Assembly (NCBI GenBank): GCA_910592205.1 | Contig: CAJVPJ010000648.1 | Span: 1 to 19,968, forward strand | Length of the DNA: 19,968 nucleotides | Source: Paraglomus occultum | Lineage: Eukaryota > Glomeromycota > Glomeromycetes > Paraglomerales > Paraglomeraceae | Direction of reading: 5' to 3' | Shown: positions 8,392 to 18,840 of the stretch, in pieces | Layout of the letters: every line of letters begins with the position of its first letter | How positions within the stretch are numbered: position 1 is the first letter of the stretch | Program-made: the position numbers and the translations under genes | The notes under the pieces: generated by a model | Database searches by the model: none | What the model saw: only the letters and a program-made list of their open reading frames with translations | Told to the model about the DNA's origin: nothing

Positions 8392-10349
8392 TTATTGTAT
8401 TAGTATCCTTGACATGTGTACATACGATAACGTTCCGTCTGGTTGATTTGCATGCACTACACCAAATAAACGTTGCCGTTGTATATTTCCGCGCGAAAAT
8501 AAATTCCCGGTTAGATCATTATTACATGTGTTCACACCAAACGGAACCATGTTATTATTATTATTATCATTACTATTATTCGCGTGAAGTAAATGTGCAT
8601 CGTGCAGCACGATTCGGGACTCGGCGGTTCCGCCATGATCTTGGCAGAGTGGGCTGTCACTAGTCTCTTGTATTATTCTAGCGTTGGGCAACTCGTCAAC
8701 AGACCCTTGGGTATTCTTCATATCGTCCATTAGTTGTCTTACAATACTTTTCAATTTTTCCAGCTCATGTTCAAGTTCTGCGTCTTTGGCCTCCAATTTG
8801 CATAGCCGATCATCAATCGATGCCTGTTGGGACTAAATGAGAAAGGCTAAGCGAACATCTTTTATGTGCCACATGAAATAAAGCTTCTTACCTGATTATG
8901 TATTTGTTCGTAAACGTGTTCCGAAGAACCTGTTTTGCCACGTTGTTCTTTGATGTTACAAGTATTGTCTGTTGAATATAGGCCTTGTGAGAAGCTGACC
9001 GTTGAGTGTGTTGGAAAAACATTGTTCGTAGGCTGTGTAAAGTAACTTGCACTATCGTCATCTCTGCTATCGTCCAAATCGAACATATAGCCCGTCTTAC
9101 TAATATCATTACTGGATGTCGCTACGGTATCTTTAATTGTGAAAGGCGCGCTAATTGCAATCGAACTTGGTGTCCTGTAAAACCGGCTGTCGCGAGCACT
9201 GTTAGAGTATGGATATTGTCTCGCGTTCGATCTCTCCCACCTCTTTACAGGATCGACTTGATGATTATAAACGTTCGGTACGTCGTCGCCAGCACTTGGT
9301 GAGTTTATGAAATGACGCCAGCCTAACGATTGCGTTGAGGGTTGATGATCACTGCAAAGCATAGGAGAAAGAGAGTTTGCAGCCGTGATCTCCTCTATTC
9401 TCAATGTATCCGTAATGTCGTCAGGATGATCGCGTCTAAAACATTATTTGGGAGACGGGGGTTGGTTGGAATAATTCGCGCGTAATGGCATCAAGCGTCA
9501 AAAAAAAAAATAATTCACGTTCATACAAAACACCGCTTTGTGAGTTACTTGGCGGTTCACGCTCGGGCACACTTGCGTCCAATTCATGTCTGTACATGGC
9601 CGATATTAAGGACTGTTGTTCATCGCCACTTGCTGCGTCAGCTATTCTTTCATGTGTCCTTTCCTCCGCTATGCAGAGTATTGCTGGTGAAAAAAATAAT
9701 GTCATGTTCCTTATTGTTTATATATTGTAATTGCTTACCAGGTAGATGCATATTCGATGACTGATCGCGCGACGGACAAGGCTAAGCAGTAGAAAAAGAG
9801 CCCATATGAGTATAGTCGAGCTTGATATCTAGACGATTTAAAATGTTGACTTACATCAGACGAAAATGTCCCAACCCAATTTTTGTCGCGAAGTAAGTTT
9901 TGCTTTCGTGTCGCCATATCTTTGTATGCAGTGTATCATTAGTAACAGAGATTATTATTGAGACTCGTATTAGTCCCTTACCGGCAGCAGGAGAGCGGTT
10001 GCGTTGTGCGAATGATGCTATATCAATTGAATCAATGTCTACAGCATCAAACAATGAACCGGTTACGTGTTCATGTTCGGGTCTATTATTTTCTATACGC
10101 GTCAATTGGTTAGTTTTTGGTTGGTTGAGGCTGCTAAATTTTGAGAGCATGTTTTCTTTTGGTGGGCCGTTATCGAGTCTTCGAAGGCGCTGCTGTTTGA
10201 AGAACTCTTTTTGCGTCCGTTTTTCAAATTTAACTTTAAGGCGGCTGTAAAGAATGATAAGTCACGAAAAAGTCGCCATTATTGCGCATTAAACTCTTCA
10301 TTATACAAGGCACCTTTTCCCACTTGTCCAATTCATTATCAAGTAACAT
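8392..10349 (-). CDS. Unrecognised 512-aa protein with basic N-terminus and C-terminal coiled coil
   Basis: Seven exons keep one frame: 10349-10324, 10244-9982, 9919-9855, 9781-9739, 9683-9527, 9435-8892, 8832-8392 (stop TAA). Introns are 55-91 nt and all GT-AG, including GTGGGA and GTATGA donors. The N-terminus is short and then basic (RLKVKFEKRTQKEFFKQQRL, residues 10-29), suggesting nucleic-acid or microtubule contact. Residues 100-365 are polar, mostly disordered, with an acidic patch (DLDDSRDDD). Residues 367-406 form a heptad-like coiled coil (DRLCKLEAKDAELEHELEKL). An Asn-rich stretch at 451-460 comes from an AAT repeat. The start codon lies 277 nt downstream of the stop of the 787-aa gene, so the two are tandem. 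The ATG at 10349 is the first in a frame that joins correctly, but extra upstream exons cannot be excluded. No family recognised. Confidence 0.7.
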
Positions 10350-10626
10350 CGACAGGCTAGTAACAATATTAACAAATTGTATGATTTCAGTGTTTTTTTT
10401 ATGTCTTATTTTACATTATTAAATCACAGACTGATATGTAAACAAATACATATTATTTTGTACTACGAATAGCGTGGGGGGGGGGGAGGGGTTTTACAAG
10501 TCTATAAATTTGTCACGAGATTCTACCAATAGAAAAAGTTCATTACACAACCAAAGTCCAATCATTGAAGAAAGCTGAAACTTTACAGAAAATGAGATTT
10601 ATAAACAAAGGCAATTGTTTTTCATA
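10350..10626. other. Short tandem intergenic region with a G11/C11 tract
   Basis: This 277-bp gap holds the 3' end of the 787-aa gene and the promoter of the coiled-coil gene. At 10476-10491 the plus strand reads eleven G, one A, then four G; as seen from the genes this is a C-rich tract about 130 nt upstream of the next start. No canonical AATAAA is visible on the minus strand. A minus-strand open frame from about 10411 runs continuously into the first coding exon. Confidence 0.6.
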
Positions 10627-11698
10627 TTATTTGAGTGTACTTTTTCTCCTCGACTTTTTTTCCGTTTGAACTCCAGTACCATAATATGCAGATAAAGGTC
10701 TACTTCCGGACGAATAGGCATTGCTTAGTGTAGATTTTCGTGCCGCTGTCCGACTACCGCTGCTGCTAGAATGATTAGTTGAGCTAGACGATAAAGAACT
10801 GGCAGAATGTTGGAATGATGGTGAAAACATGGGTGAATGTCTCTCAGGCTGTGGAAAAGCGCGCTTTTGAAGTAGAGAATCTGAACAGCTTTTCCCATGT
10901 AAATATGGGTGATGCTGTTCCTCAATAATGCTATGCATCTGTTTGGACATGTAGCGAGATGGTAAAGACTGCGCTTGTAAACCGGGATGGTATTTACTTG
11001 ACGGCGGCGGTACAAACGTGTTTGCTGTGATGTTGGGACGAGTATCTCCCGTCTCATCCATTAACTTGGCCCCAAGACGTTTCGAGTAACTACTGTTGGT
11101 ACTCGCAGAGGGTGATGCATCATAACTCTTGCGCTTGTCGGTAGCGGTGTGCATCGCTCCGTCCACTGTATGCGACCTCTTTCTGTTTTCCATACCCGCA
11201 GATCCATCCAAGGCTCTTCTTGTCGTGCCATATTCCACAGCGCTATGCCGTTTATAAACGACATTTGACTTTGGACCATCAGCAAAACCATGCCGTTTTG
11301 AAACTGGCTTATTCTGTATCCCTACCATAGAAGTTAATTGTTCCTTATATTCTTGCTGCATCTGTATTAGCGTTGGTCCCATTGGTCGAGACGTATTCAT
11401 CTCTGCCAATTTCTTATTAGCTAGGGCTCGTTTCGATGCTTTTTCTTGATTCTTTTTTAATTGCACAACGACCATTTCTTGCTGATATTTGTGATATTCG
11501 TGTAATGACATTCTCTTCATTTCCCTATGTTCATAGCGTGCAGGCGGCAGGTTAACGCCCGATAATAATACACTATCACTCGATCTTCGCGATGAAGTCA
11601 ACATCTTGGTGCGCCCAGTTAATGAATCTGACAGCGGTCGGCGTTGTACGGGAGGTCGTCGAGGAGCTGAAAGACCTATAGGAACGTTGTCGTCGTCG

Positions 11699-11729
<31 letters not shown>

Positions 11730-12660
11730 CCTCCTCCTCTTCCTCCTCTTCCTCCTCCTCATCATCATCATTGTCATCGTCACAGTAATCATTCTCATAT
11801 AACTGGCCGTCTTCATGAACTGAATCATGATAAGAAGTCTGGCGACTGGATGGCACGTAAAGGGAATAAGTCCTTGAGCCATATCTGCGCAAGCCAACCT
11901 CGCGATTTGCTCCGTCTGCACTAGCGGATGAAGTTGATGAGGACCTGGCCTCGCGTTCAAAAGCATCAAAGTTCTCGTTAGTATTGTTTCGACTATGAAG
12001 TCCTAAAGACGGTGCTGAGACTACAGACGACCGGCTCGACGATGATCGACTCGACGACGATGGGCTCGACGACGATCGACTCGAGCAGAATTGTCTGCTG
12101 GTCAAATCAGACCGAGACGAATAGTCTGCTGTTGATTGAGGTACAGTACTTTTGTATATTGTCTGTTTGAGTTCGGTGGCATAAACGAAAGACGAAGATG
12201 ATCGCTTCTCTTGAGGTGGTGTACGAGGAACGACAGAATCGTCGTTCTTCTGAGAGATAGAATGTCCATTCTGCGAACTGTAAAACTCTGAGCTTGATGG
12301 GCGAGAGCGCTCCTGCGGTGTAGTAAGAGGCGTATGATCCTTTTCATCAGAGACTTCAATATATTCGCGCTCAATTTTCTCGGTTAAATTTAAGCTCGCC
12401 GGTTTTTCGCGGCTTTGACGGCGGCGTTCCCTCATACTTTTAGCCGCGTCTGAAGAGTGCCTTCGGATAGACTGTCTCTTCAATGGTGCATCCGCTGAGC
12501 GAGAAGATTGTATTAAAGTGTTCTTTGTGGATTCTTGCTGATCCCAAGGAAGGGAAGGTAACTCTTCCGGCGAAAAATTAAGAAGGGTACTCTGCCGTGA
12601 ACGAGACTTGAGCAGTCGCTGCTGTTGCTGTTGTTGTGGTTGCTGTTTCTGTTGTTGTTG

Positions 12661-12691
<31 letters not shown>

Positions 12692-12990
12692 TGCCGTTGC
12701 AGTGGCTGTGGTTGCGGTTGTGGTTGTGGTTGTGGTTGTGGTTGCGGTTGTGGTTGTTTGTGTTGTTCTTCTTCTTGCCCCTGCGGTTGCTTGTTTGGTT
12801 GTGATATCTGGTTTTTTATCCGCGACTGCTTATTTTTTTTTGACTGCTGTTGTTGTTTCTGTTGCTTTTCTGATTTCAACAGCTGTTCTTCCTCGCGTTT
12901 TTGTGCTTTGGGAGTTCCGGAAGCTTTCTTGGAAGAACCAAATAAGCGACTGTTTTTGAAAGGAGAGAATAGTCCAGAGACGTATTGCAT
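10627..12990 (-). CDS. Unrecognised 787-aa low-complexity protein (poly-Q, QP repeat, acidic run, Ser-rich)
   Basis: A single uninterrupted frame runs from ATG 12990 to TAA 10627. In order it shows a short N-terminal motif (MQYVSGLFSPFKNSRLFG), Lys/Gln-rich sequence, QP repeats at 79-96, poly-Q with few interruptions at 98-124, and a conserved-looking FSPEELPSLPWD near 139-150. Ser/Arg runs follow near 300-325, then about 30 consecutive acidic residues near 403-435, and a charged helical region near 490-560 (EYHKYQQEMVVVQLKKNQEK). The C-terminus is Ser-rich and basic, ending RRKSTLK. Most of it should be disordered. RRxS sites throughout suggest basophilic-kinase phosphorylation, and the poly-Q suggests self-association; both are inference. 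The absence of introns contrasts with its neighbours. An 11-codon upstream ORF (13043-13011) lies 20 nt before the start. Confidence 0.8.
11688..11781. repeat. GAY/GAR trinucleotide tract encoding an acidic run
   Basis: The plus strand is a run of TCG, TCA and TCC triplets; read on the minus strand it gives Asp and Glu codons. The mix of synonymous codons means it is not one pure microsatellite, so the acidic protein tract may be selected rather than only slipped. Confidence 0.8.
12607..12757. repeat. CAG/CAA tract and CAACCN hexamer repeat encoding poly-Q and (QP)n
   Basis: On the minus strand, CAACCA/CAACCG hexamers encode nine QP units, followed by mixed CAG and CAA codons for about 27 nearly continuous Gln. 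A pure CAG block of about eight units lies near 12669-12693 and should be length-variable. Confidence 0.85.
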
Positions 12991-14129
12991 TTTGAGTTAT
13001 ATTAATGATATTATATTATTTGTTGGAGGGTTAATAAATACATGCGTCAACAAGTTTTGAGAAAAGAGGCGGATGCACAACTCTTATATCGAGAATGATT
13101 GTACATGTAGACGGGAAAAAAGGAAACCCGAGTTGGCGGTCCGTGTTATAGTGATAATGTATAAATAACCATACCTTTTGCGATATTTTTATCATTGGAG
13201 TGTGAAAAAAGATATTTACGTGTGACTGCCGGGAAATTTTGTTGAGGAACGTTACCGTTTAGGGTGAAGTTTAGTAGTTTTGGAAATAGCACATAGCCAA
13301 TAAATAGATATGGCGCTGTAACGTGTGGTCTATTATTTGATCAACAATTGACTCCGGGATGGCCGAGTTTTCGTCATTGAACACATTCATCCTCGCGAAC
13401 CAATAGTCACGGCTCATGTTTCGTTGTTATTATGTTTCGTTATTGCTAATTTTATTGTCCTGATGTTAACTTATGAAATGTTATTCAGTATTTCCACCGG
13501 CTATATCTCCACCTTTGCAATAAAAAAATAACATTTCTTTTTTTCTCTCTCTCTATGCACTCAGGCTATCGATGTATATTTTCGAGCGATGATCAAAATA
13601 CCAAAATAGTCTAAGACAAGGCTATGTAATACAGGCATTCAAACCTTTGTGCTATCCATTCCCCATGGATTTTCCCGATCAGACAGAGTTTTATTACTAT
13701 GATGCTGTGCACCAACGCTAATACATATAGACAAAGCGCGCGAATGCCTAAAGTGCAACCTAATCGGAAATGAGACATCTTATCTCTAGAAATCTAATTC
13801 GGTTATCAACAATCGTTTTTCGGAGATGGTGAAATGGTCACTTCTCACGGTATATGACATTTTCAGTAATCACTTTACGCCATGATAAGAAAAGCTGTCA
13901 CTGTCCGCAGTCGAATTATTATTTTGGAACAACGATAGTCCGTCAAAATGTCCTGTTATAGTTGACATGAAAATAAATGGGTTGTATATGGTTGGACCAA
14001 AAGAAAACAGATAATCATATGATTATCAGAAATCACGGAACGTTAAACTGATACTTGCATATTTTGTTTTTCTTTTTCGTAAAAGTGGGGTGATGTCAAG
14101 CCAAAATTTGAATGTCCTTTGCTAGTCTA
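12991..14129. other. Upstream region of the 787-aa gene; no gene seen
   Basis: No recognisable gene. A T/C-rich stretch with (TC)n lies at 13535-13554. A 42-codon plus-strand frame just before 13722 contains CCATGG at 13664-13669 and reads MDFPDQTEFYYYDAVHQR from that ATG; it has no clear partner exon and may be chance or a relic. Confidence 0.4.
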
Positions 14130-14165
14130 TCTTTTTTTCCCCCCCTTCCTTCCTTCCTTTCTTTT
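14130..14165 (+). repeat. 36-nt uninterrupted polypyrimidine block with CCTT repeats
   Basis: All bases are C or T, including a C7 run and three to four CCTT units. In fungi such CT blocks often lie just upstream of transcription starts. A 49-codon frame (14207-14356) starts 41 nt downstream. Confidence 0.85.
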
Positions 14166-15001
14166 GTGTCTTTTCACAACTACATGCATCTCTCCTCACC
14201 TGTTTAATGCCGTGTGACGTTGAAAACCTCGCATTCGTTACACCCATGCTTATTATGGATTTGTACCAAAAATCTCCGGGACCTTTAATTCAAAGAAAAG
14301 ATTTAAAACTCGACGGGCAAGCATTCCCCTGCACAGGTGAACCATGTCATCAATAGTTAGGACAATATTCACCTGATAATACGGTTTAATTTGTGCTCAT
14401 TGTGGAAATTAGTTCTTTATGAAGGTATAATTATCTTTATTATTCGCGTGATACTCGATATTTTCTATGCAGAATTTTGCATATCACCAGACGAAATGGA
14501 TCCTTTCTTGGGTTTTCGACGATTGAGTATAATAATTACGTTATTGCTGTGATATTTGTTATTTCATGTGCCCCATATTTCTAATTGTACATTACGGAAC
14601 ATATTTGTTTGCATGAATGGCATTGTACGACATGTACAATTGGTGTTAATTAACCTGTCGCTTTCCAACGAACACTCTGGTCAAGTTGTTATTGCATACT
14701 CTCCAGTGCAAGTATTACCTATTATGATGTGTATGTGTACAGCACGTAGTAATATCACAAACTACCAAACATGTTGCGATTTTCAGTGAATCACAACATG
14801 TCTATATTTAGAGAACTCAATTTTGATGTAACTGATGTCATCGTGCTTGGCATCTGAGCCACCGACGATTTCGGGGTGGGGAAATTGTTAAAATCGCCTA
14901 TTTTTTTTTTTACGCCTAGCTGCAATAAACATCAAATAATAACAATAACAACAGTCAGTCCACTCTCAATAACACCAACTGAACATAGCCACGAATAGGA
15001 C
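14166..15001. other. No firm gene; two exon-like frames on the plus strand
   Basis: ATG 14207 opens a 49-codon frame (MPCDVENLAFVTPMLIMDLY...) with a GTGAAC donor-like site at 14336. TTTTCTATGCAG ending at 14471 leads in compatible phase to a 27-codon frame containing SPDEMDPFLGFRRLS. The spliced product would be only about 69 aa and is not recognised. Confidence 0.2.
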
Positions 15002-15433
15002 TCAAAAGTACAAACGCCTCTTGTACTCGCATGTACAAATTTTGCAAATATTAAAATTAATGTCAACGCCAGATGTCTTGATTGACATAACAATTACGAG
15101 TATCATAACGCAAATAGGATATATTAATACATTTATGATCGGAAAAGCTAATGTTCGTAACGGAATATTTTCATTGTGTTTACGAGATATGTTGTTTGTT
15201 CTCTTCCCTATTAAGAAAGGATAATACAGATCTAATGCTTTTATTATAGAACAAGAGCCCGTGGAGGTAATACCGCTTTTGTATTCTACAACGTTCATTA
15301 CTTCTATCGTGGGTTGCAAGCATACCCAAAAGAAAACGCAATTTGCACCAAACGTTTCGCAATTAACATCATAACGAACGCGACCCCCACTATTAGTTAT
15401 TTCGGCTAGTACAACAGACCCCAGTAGACACAT
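15002..15433 (-). CDS. Orphan 143-codon open frame, doubtful
   Basis: ATG 15433 to stop 15002. The predicted protein has a short hydrophobic start (MCLLGSVVLAE), several Cys in the first half and one strong hydrophobic stretch (FPIINVLIYPICVMILVIVM). A GTATGC donor-like site lies inside it. No homologue is recognised. In DNA this AT-rich a frame of this length is not compelling. Confidence 0.18.
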   Translation of the reverse strand: MCLLGSVVLAEITNSGGRVRYDVNCETFGANCVFFWVCLQPTIEVMNVVEYKSGITSTGSCSIIKALDLYYPFLIGKRTNNISRKHNENIPLRTLAFPIINVLIYPICVMILVIVMSIKTSGVDINFNICKICTCEYKRRLYF

Positions 15434-18400
15434 ACAGTTTTCTTGAACAATGTCACTCTTTCAATCACTTGCAAGAAAAGAAGAACCCGAGAATCAAAAT
15501 TAGACTAACGAATAACGATTTATTTTTAATAATAACCGATTGTTACAGAATTCCTTATATACTACTAAGCTTCAGGGGTTTACATTGTCGAATGCTACAC
15601 AGTTTTTCCTAGCATTTAATCATGACGTAGGAGAAATAAACCCTATTAATTCCTGATTATATTCCTCAGCAGAATTCTTCCATGTCTAATAAAGCGAGTT
15701 TAGCTCGCGATATTTCTCACACGCAAAGTGTTCTGGCTTCCAGGTTTGGATCCCATCAAACTTTCTCTCTCGAGCTATTGACCTTCTTGTTATTATTATT
15801 ATACTTTTATGCAATGATGTTTAGGTCAGAACGTAACTAGTCAACTGCTAGTGACTAGTGGGTTGGACTACAAGTCCTTTATCGGTATGATTGTTAAGAT
15901 GTATTATAATTAGTTAGTATTCAGAAATTTAAGATTTTTTACTCAAAGTGGGGGAAGTTGCACAACAATTGTTAATATCGGGAGTAGCCGTCCCAAACTT
16001 TCTGCATATTAGACTCACGAGACAATCTGTGGCATGATAATTCGAACGCAAAACGTAAATAAATAATCATTAAATCCGAGACAAGCCAACATAAGGTTTT
16101 TAATCCCAACGAATGTGCAACTTAATTATAATTGTTTGCAAAATAAATCCAATATTAATATCGTATTAAACTTTAGTAAATACGATTCCGAACGACATTA
16201 GTTCCTATTTCTATATGCAAATCATAAGGAAAATAAAGTTAAATTTCTAAAAACATGGCAACCAAAATTAGCTATGCAGTCTGTCAGTTTGAAACGTTTT
16301 CGATAAGTTTATCACACGATAATGAGAAACAAATTCCTTCAATTTTAACTGGCAGGTATTAAAGCGGATGATACGTTTGTAGAAAATAGTTAAGCGTAAA
16401 TTATTGATAAGACGTACAACGTCAGACAAAAAAAGGGTAAGGTTTCCAAGACAAGCAGTATTACAAATAAAGGTTTAATTAAAAACTTTATTCACGTGAT
16501 TCTCGGCAAGTCCGTCATTAGAGGTCAGCCATTGTTGACAGACTTATCGAGACGACCACTGTGTAGATAGTAAGATATTATTACAGTTCTACAAAAATGC
16601 ATACATATCACTGTTTTACGAAGGCATTTAAAATTGAGCGGTCATTATTAATTCTACTTTAATATTAAGTATAACAAACCACTAATATCTATGTTGCAAG
16701 AGATTGTGAGATAGAAAACCTCGAGATTGTCTCAAGACAAAAGAAAAGTTTTCTTGTGCGATGGACTCAATCCGCATCAAACACAATAAATTTATTATTT
16801 TCATTGTTGTACTTGCAGAAGAAAAAAAAGACTTACATTGCTACTCTTGCTGTTGATAATTCAAAAGTAAAAAGTAATATATAAAAAAAGTTGTAAATAA
16901 CAGACAAAAGATCGTATTCTTAAAACCGATATTGCCTGACAAAGACCGAACATGACATTTCCTGCTTCGGCCAGCGCAATAAAAACTTGATACTCTAAAA
17001 TGGGTTAGAGTGGACCAACAAACCGAAAGTACATATAAGGAAAAATGATTGTTATGGCCGAACCGGATATAACAAGAATTCAAGATCAACCACCTTACTG
17101 TTTATTCTATTTTTACACTATTTACATCCCAAATACGGGCAAAAAAAAAAGAAGCCAAATAATACAATGAGCGAAAATAATAGCAATAGTTCTTCTGCGA
17201 ACAGAACGAGAGTAAGTTAGATTCGTTCGAGCTCAGAAGAAAGGTGTAGTTCTTTTTCATCCAAAAATGCAAGAAAATAAACTGCATTACTTAAACCTGC
17301 GCACGAGACAATATTCAAAGATGTAATTATTCCGGATATGGTCTGACGCAATGCTATAAATAAAACTATAAACAAAAGCGTTAGAATCTTGGAATTTTTG
17401 TTTGAGAACAATCTCCGATTACATAACCCAAATTTGCTACACATAATAATAGATGGGTTACAATGGTTGAAAATGACACAATGTGTAATTTTCAAGTTAT
17501 CAACCACTCATATTAATATTTGACGTTACAAACCGGTTGTCACACGTGGGTTCTCCATGATTTGCGAAACTGTAGCAACGTTTGTGTTAGTGTCGTCATC
17601 CGGAGGTATGTACCGAGAATATGTTGTAATTGATACGCATTTTTGCGCAAAAAGTTAAAATTTTAAGACAATTGAAGGCTTTGAATCTCAGATTAAGTAG
17701 TGGGTCGTCTGGTGTCGATTCAATGACGCGAAAATTCTCATAGAAATAATATGCTGATCTTAATTGCGACAAACATTTGGCTGCTATTTAGAGAACGGGA
17801 AATTCACTAATGCTGTGTCAAATAGCAACAAACTTGAACCCACTTGAGCATGCGTTTTAAATTCAAATACGTTATTATTTGAAACTGTATATAAAATTTT
17901 TGTTCGTCACACGTGATCATTGTGTCATCAAGCGCTTGGCATTTATTCACTAACAGAAACCATATTCAAGAAAAAAAGTGCAAATTGTTCACAAACTAGT
18001 GTTCGACAGAAGCGACCGTACATAAACTAGATGTCTACTACGCATTTTCAAACTGGAGATTTGCGTTTCTTTATTCATACTATGCAAGTTTTTTATCAAT
18101 ATACCTTACAACTAGAAATTTCGGATGTTGCTTTGTTTACCAGGAATTTTACAGTAAATTCTGGTTCAAAAAAATGTAAAATATCGTATAAGTATTTTAT
18201 TAACATTGAAATAATACAAATTTACCGCCACGCAACAAATTACAATTGTAATGAAAATATTAGCAAATTAATGTAATGACTAGTGAGCGATGTAACCCAC
18301 CTGAAACTTAATGTATTACAAGTTAAAGTACTCAGAACTTTATACAGTGCGCGGTACACATTTGAAATTCATTAAACATTGTTGGATCGGGCAACTGACG

Positions 18401-18671
18401 TTTGGATGCAAGACGTAAAAAATCTCAAGGTTATTGCTGAATTTCAAAACATGATTAGTAATCTAATCTATATTAATATCATGTGTCATACCAACATTTA
18501 GTCACATGTACAATAACATTCGGGGAAACATGACTTTGGCAACTATAACACTTTAAAACATTAAACGTAACCAAACGCATATCGAACAGTAATTGGAAGA
18601 AACGTTATCGTATAATACAACTACTTGCAGACAACAAACCATGGTAAGATGTATGCTAACGTAATAGACTG
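15434..18671. other. AT-rich 3.2-kb stretch without recognisable genes
   Basis: No gene supported. It includes a 24-bp perfect hairpin (15836-15859, ACTAGTCA and TGACTAGT arms) and short hydrophobic minus-strand frames at 16841-17507 that lack linked exons or recognisable motifs. Confidence 0.5.
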
Positions 18672-18710
18672 CAGTGGGTAGACAAAAGTTTCCGGACAGT
18701 TTTTGCACTT
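18672..18710 (+). mobile_element. Possible Tc1/mariner-type terminal inverted repeat remnant
   Basis: CAGTGGGTAGACAAAAGTTT and the following CCGGACAG resemble the CAGTG..GACAAAAGT..GGACA start common to Tc1/mariner elements. No matching inverted end, TA duplication or transposase was found, so at most a solo relic remains. Confidence 0.3.
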
Positions 18711-18760
18711 GATATAAAGGTTTTGTGACGCGTATTGAGATCTCTTTTATAATCTGAAAC

Positions 18761-18840
18761 ATTGTTATCGTAAACAATACACTACTTTGTTTCTCCCAAT
18801 ATTGTTATTGTAAACAATACGCTACTTCGTTTCTCCCAAT
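18761..18840. repeat. Two-copy 40-bp tandem duplication
   Basis: Units 18761-18800 and 18801-18840 differ at three positions. Each begins with ATTGTT and has AACAAT about 6 nt later, so each carries a small hairpin. No gene is nearby. Confidence 0.92.

Noticed and set aside
10245-10323. Open frame through the first intron of the coiled-coil gene (WEKVPCIMKSLMRNNGDFF)
   Set aside because: It runs out of frame with the strongly coding next exon; a GTGGGA donor at 10323 joins the frames correctly. A low chance remains that this is a retained segment.
12608-13060. 150-codon plus-strand Cys-rich frame and a Val/Ala-rich companion
   Set aside because: They are antisense and shifted readings of the CAG/CAA repeat in the 787-aa gene.
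15690-15770. tRNA-like sequence with GGTTTGGATCC resembling a B box
   Set aside because: T-loop does not match and no acceptor or anticodon stem can be formed.
16841-17507. Hydrophobic minus-strand frames that could look like membrane-protein exons
   Set aside because: AT-rich codons give hydrophobic residues by default; no convincing splice links or motifs.
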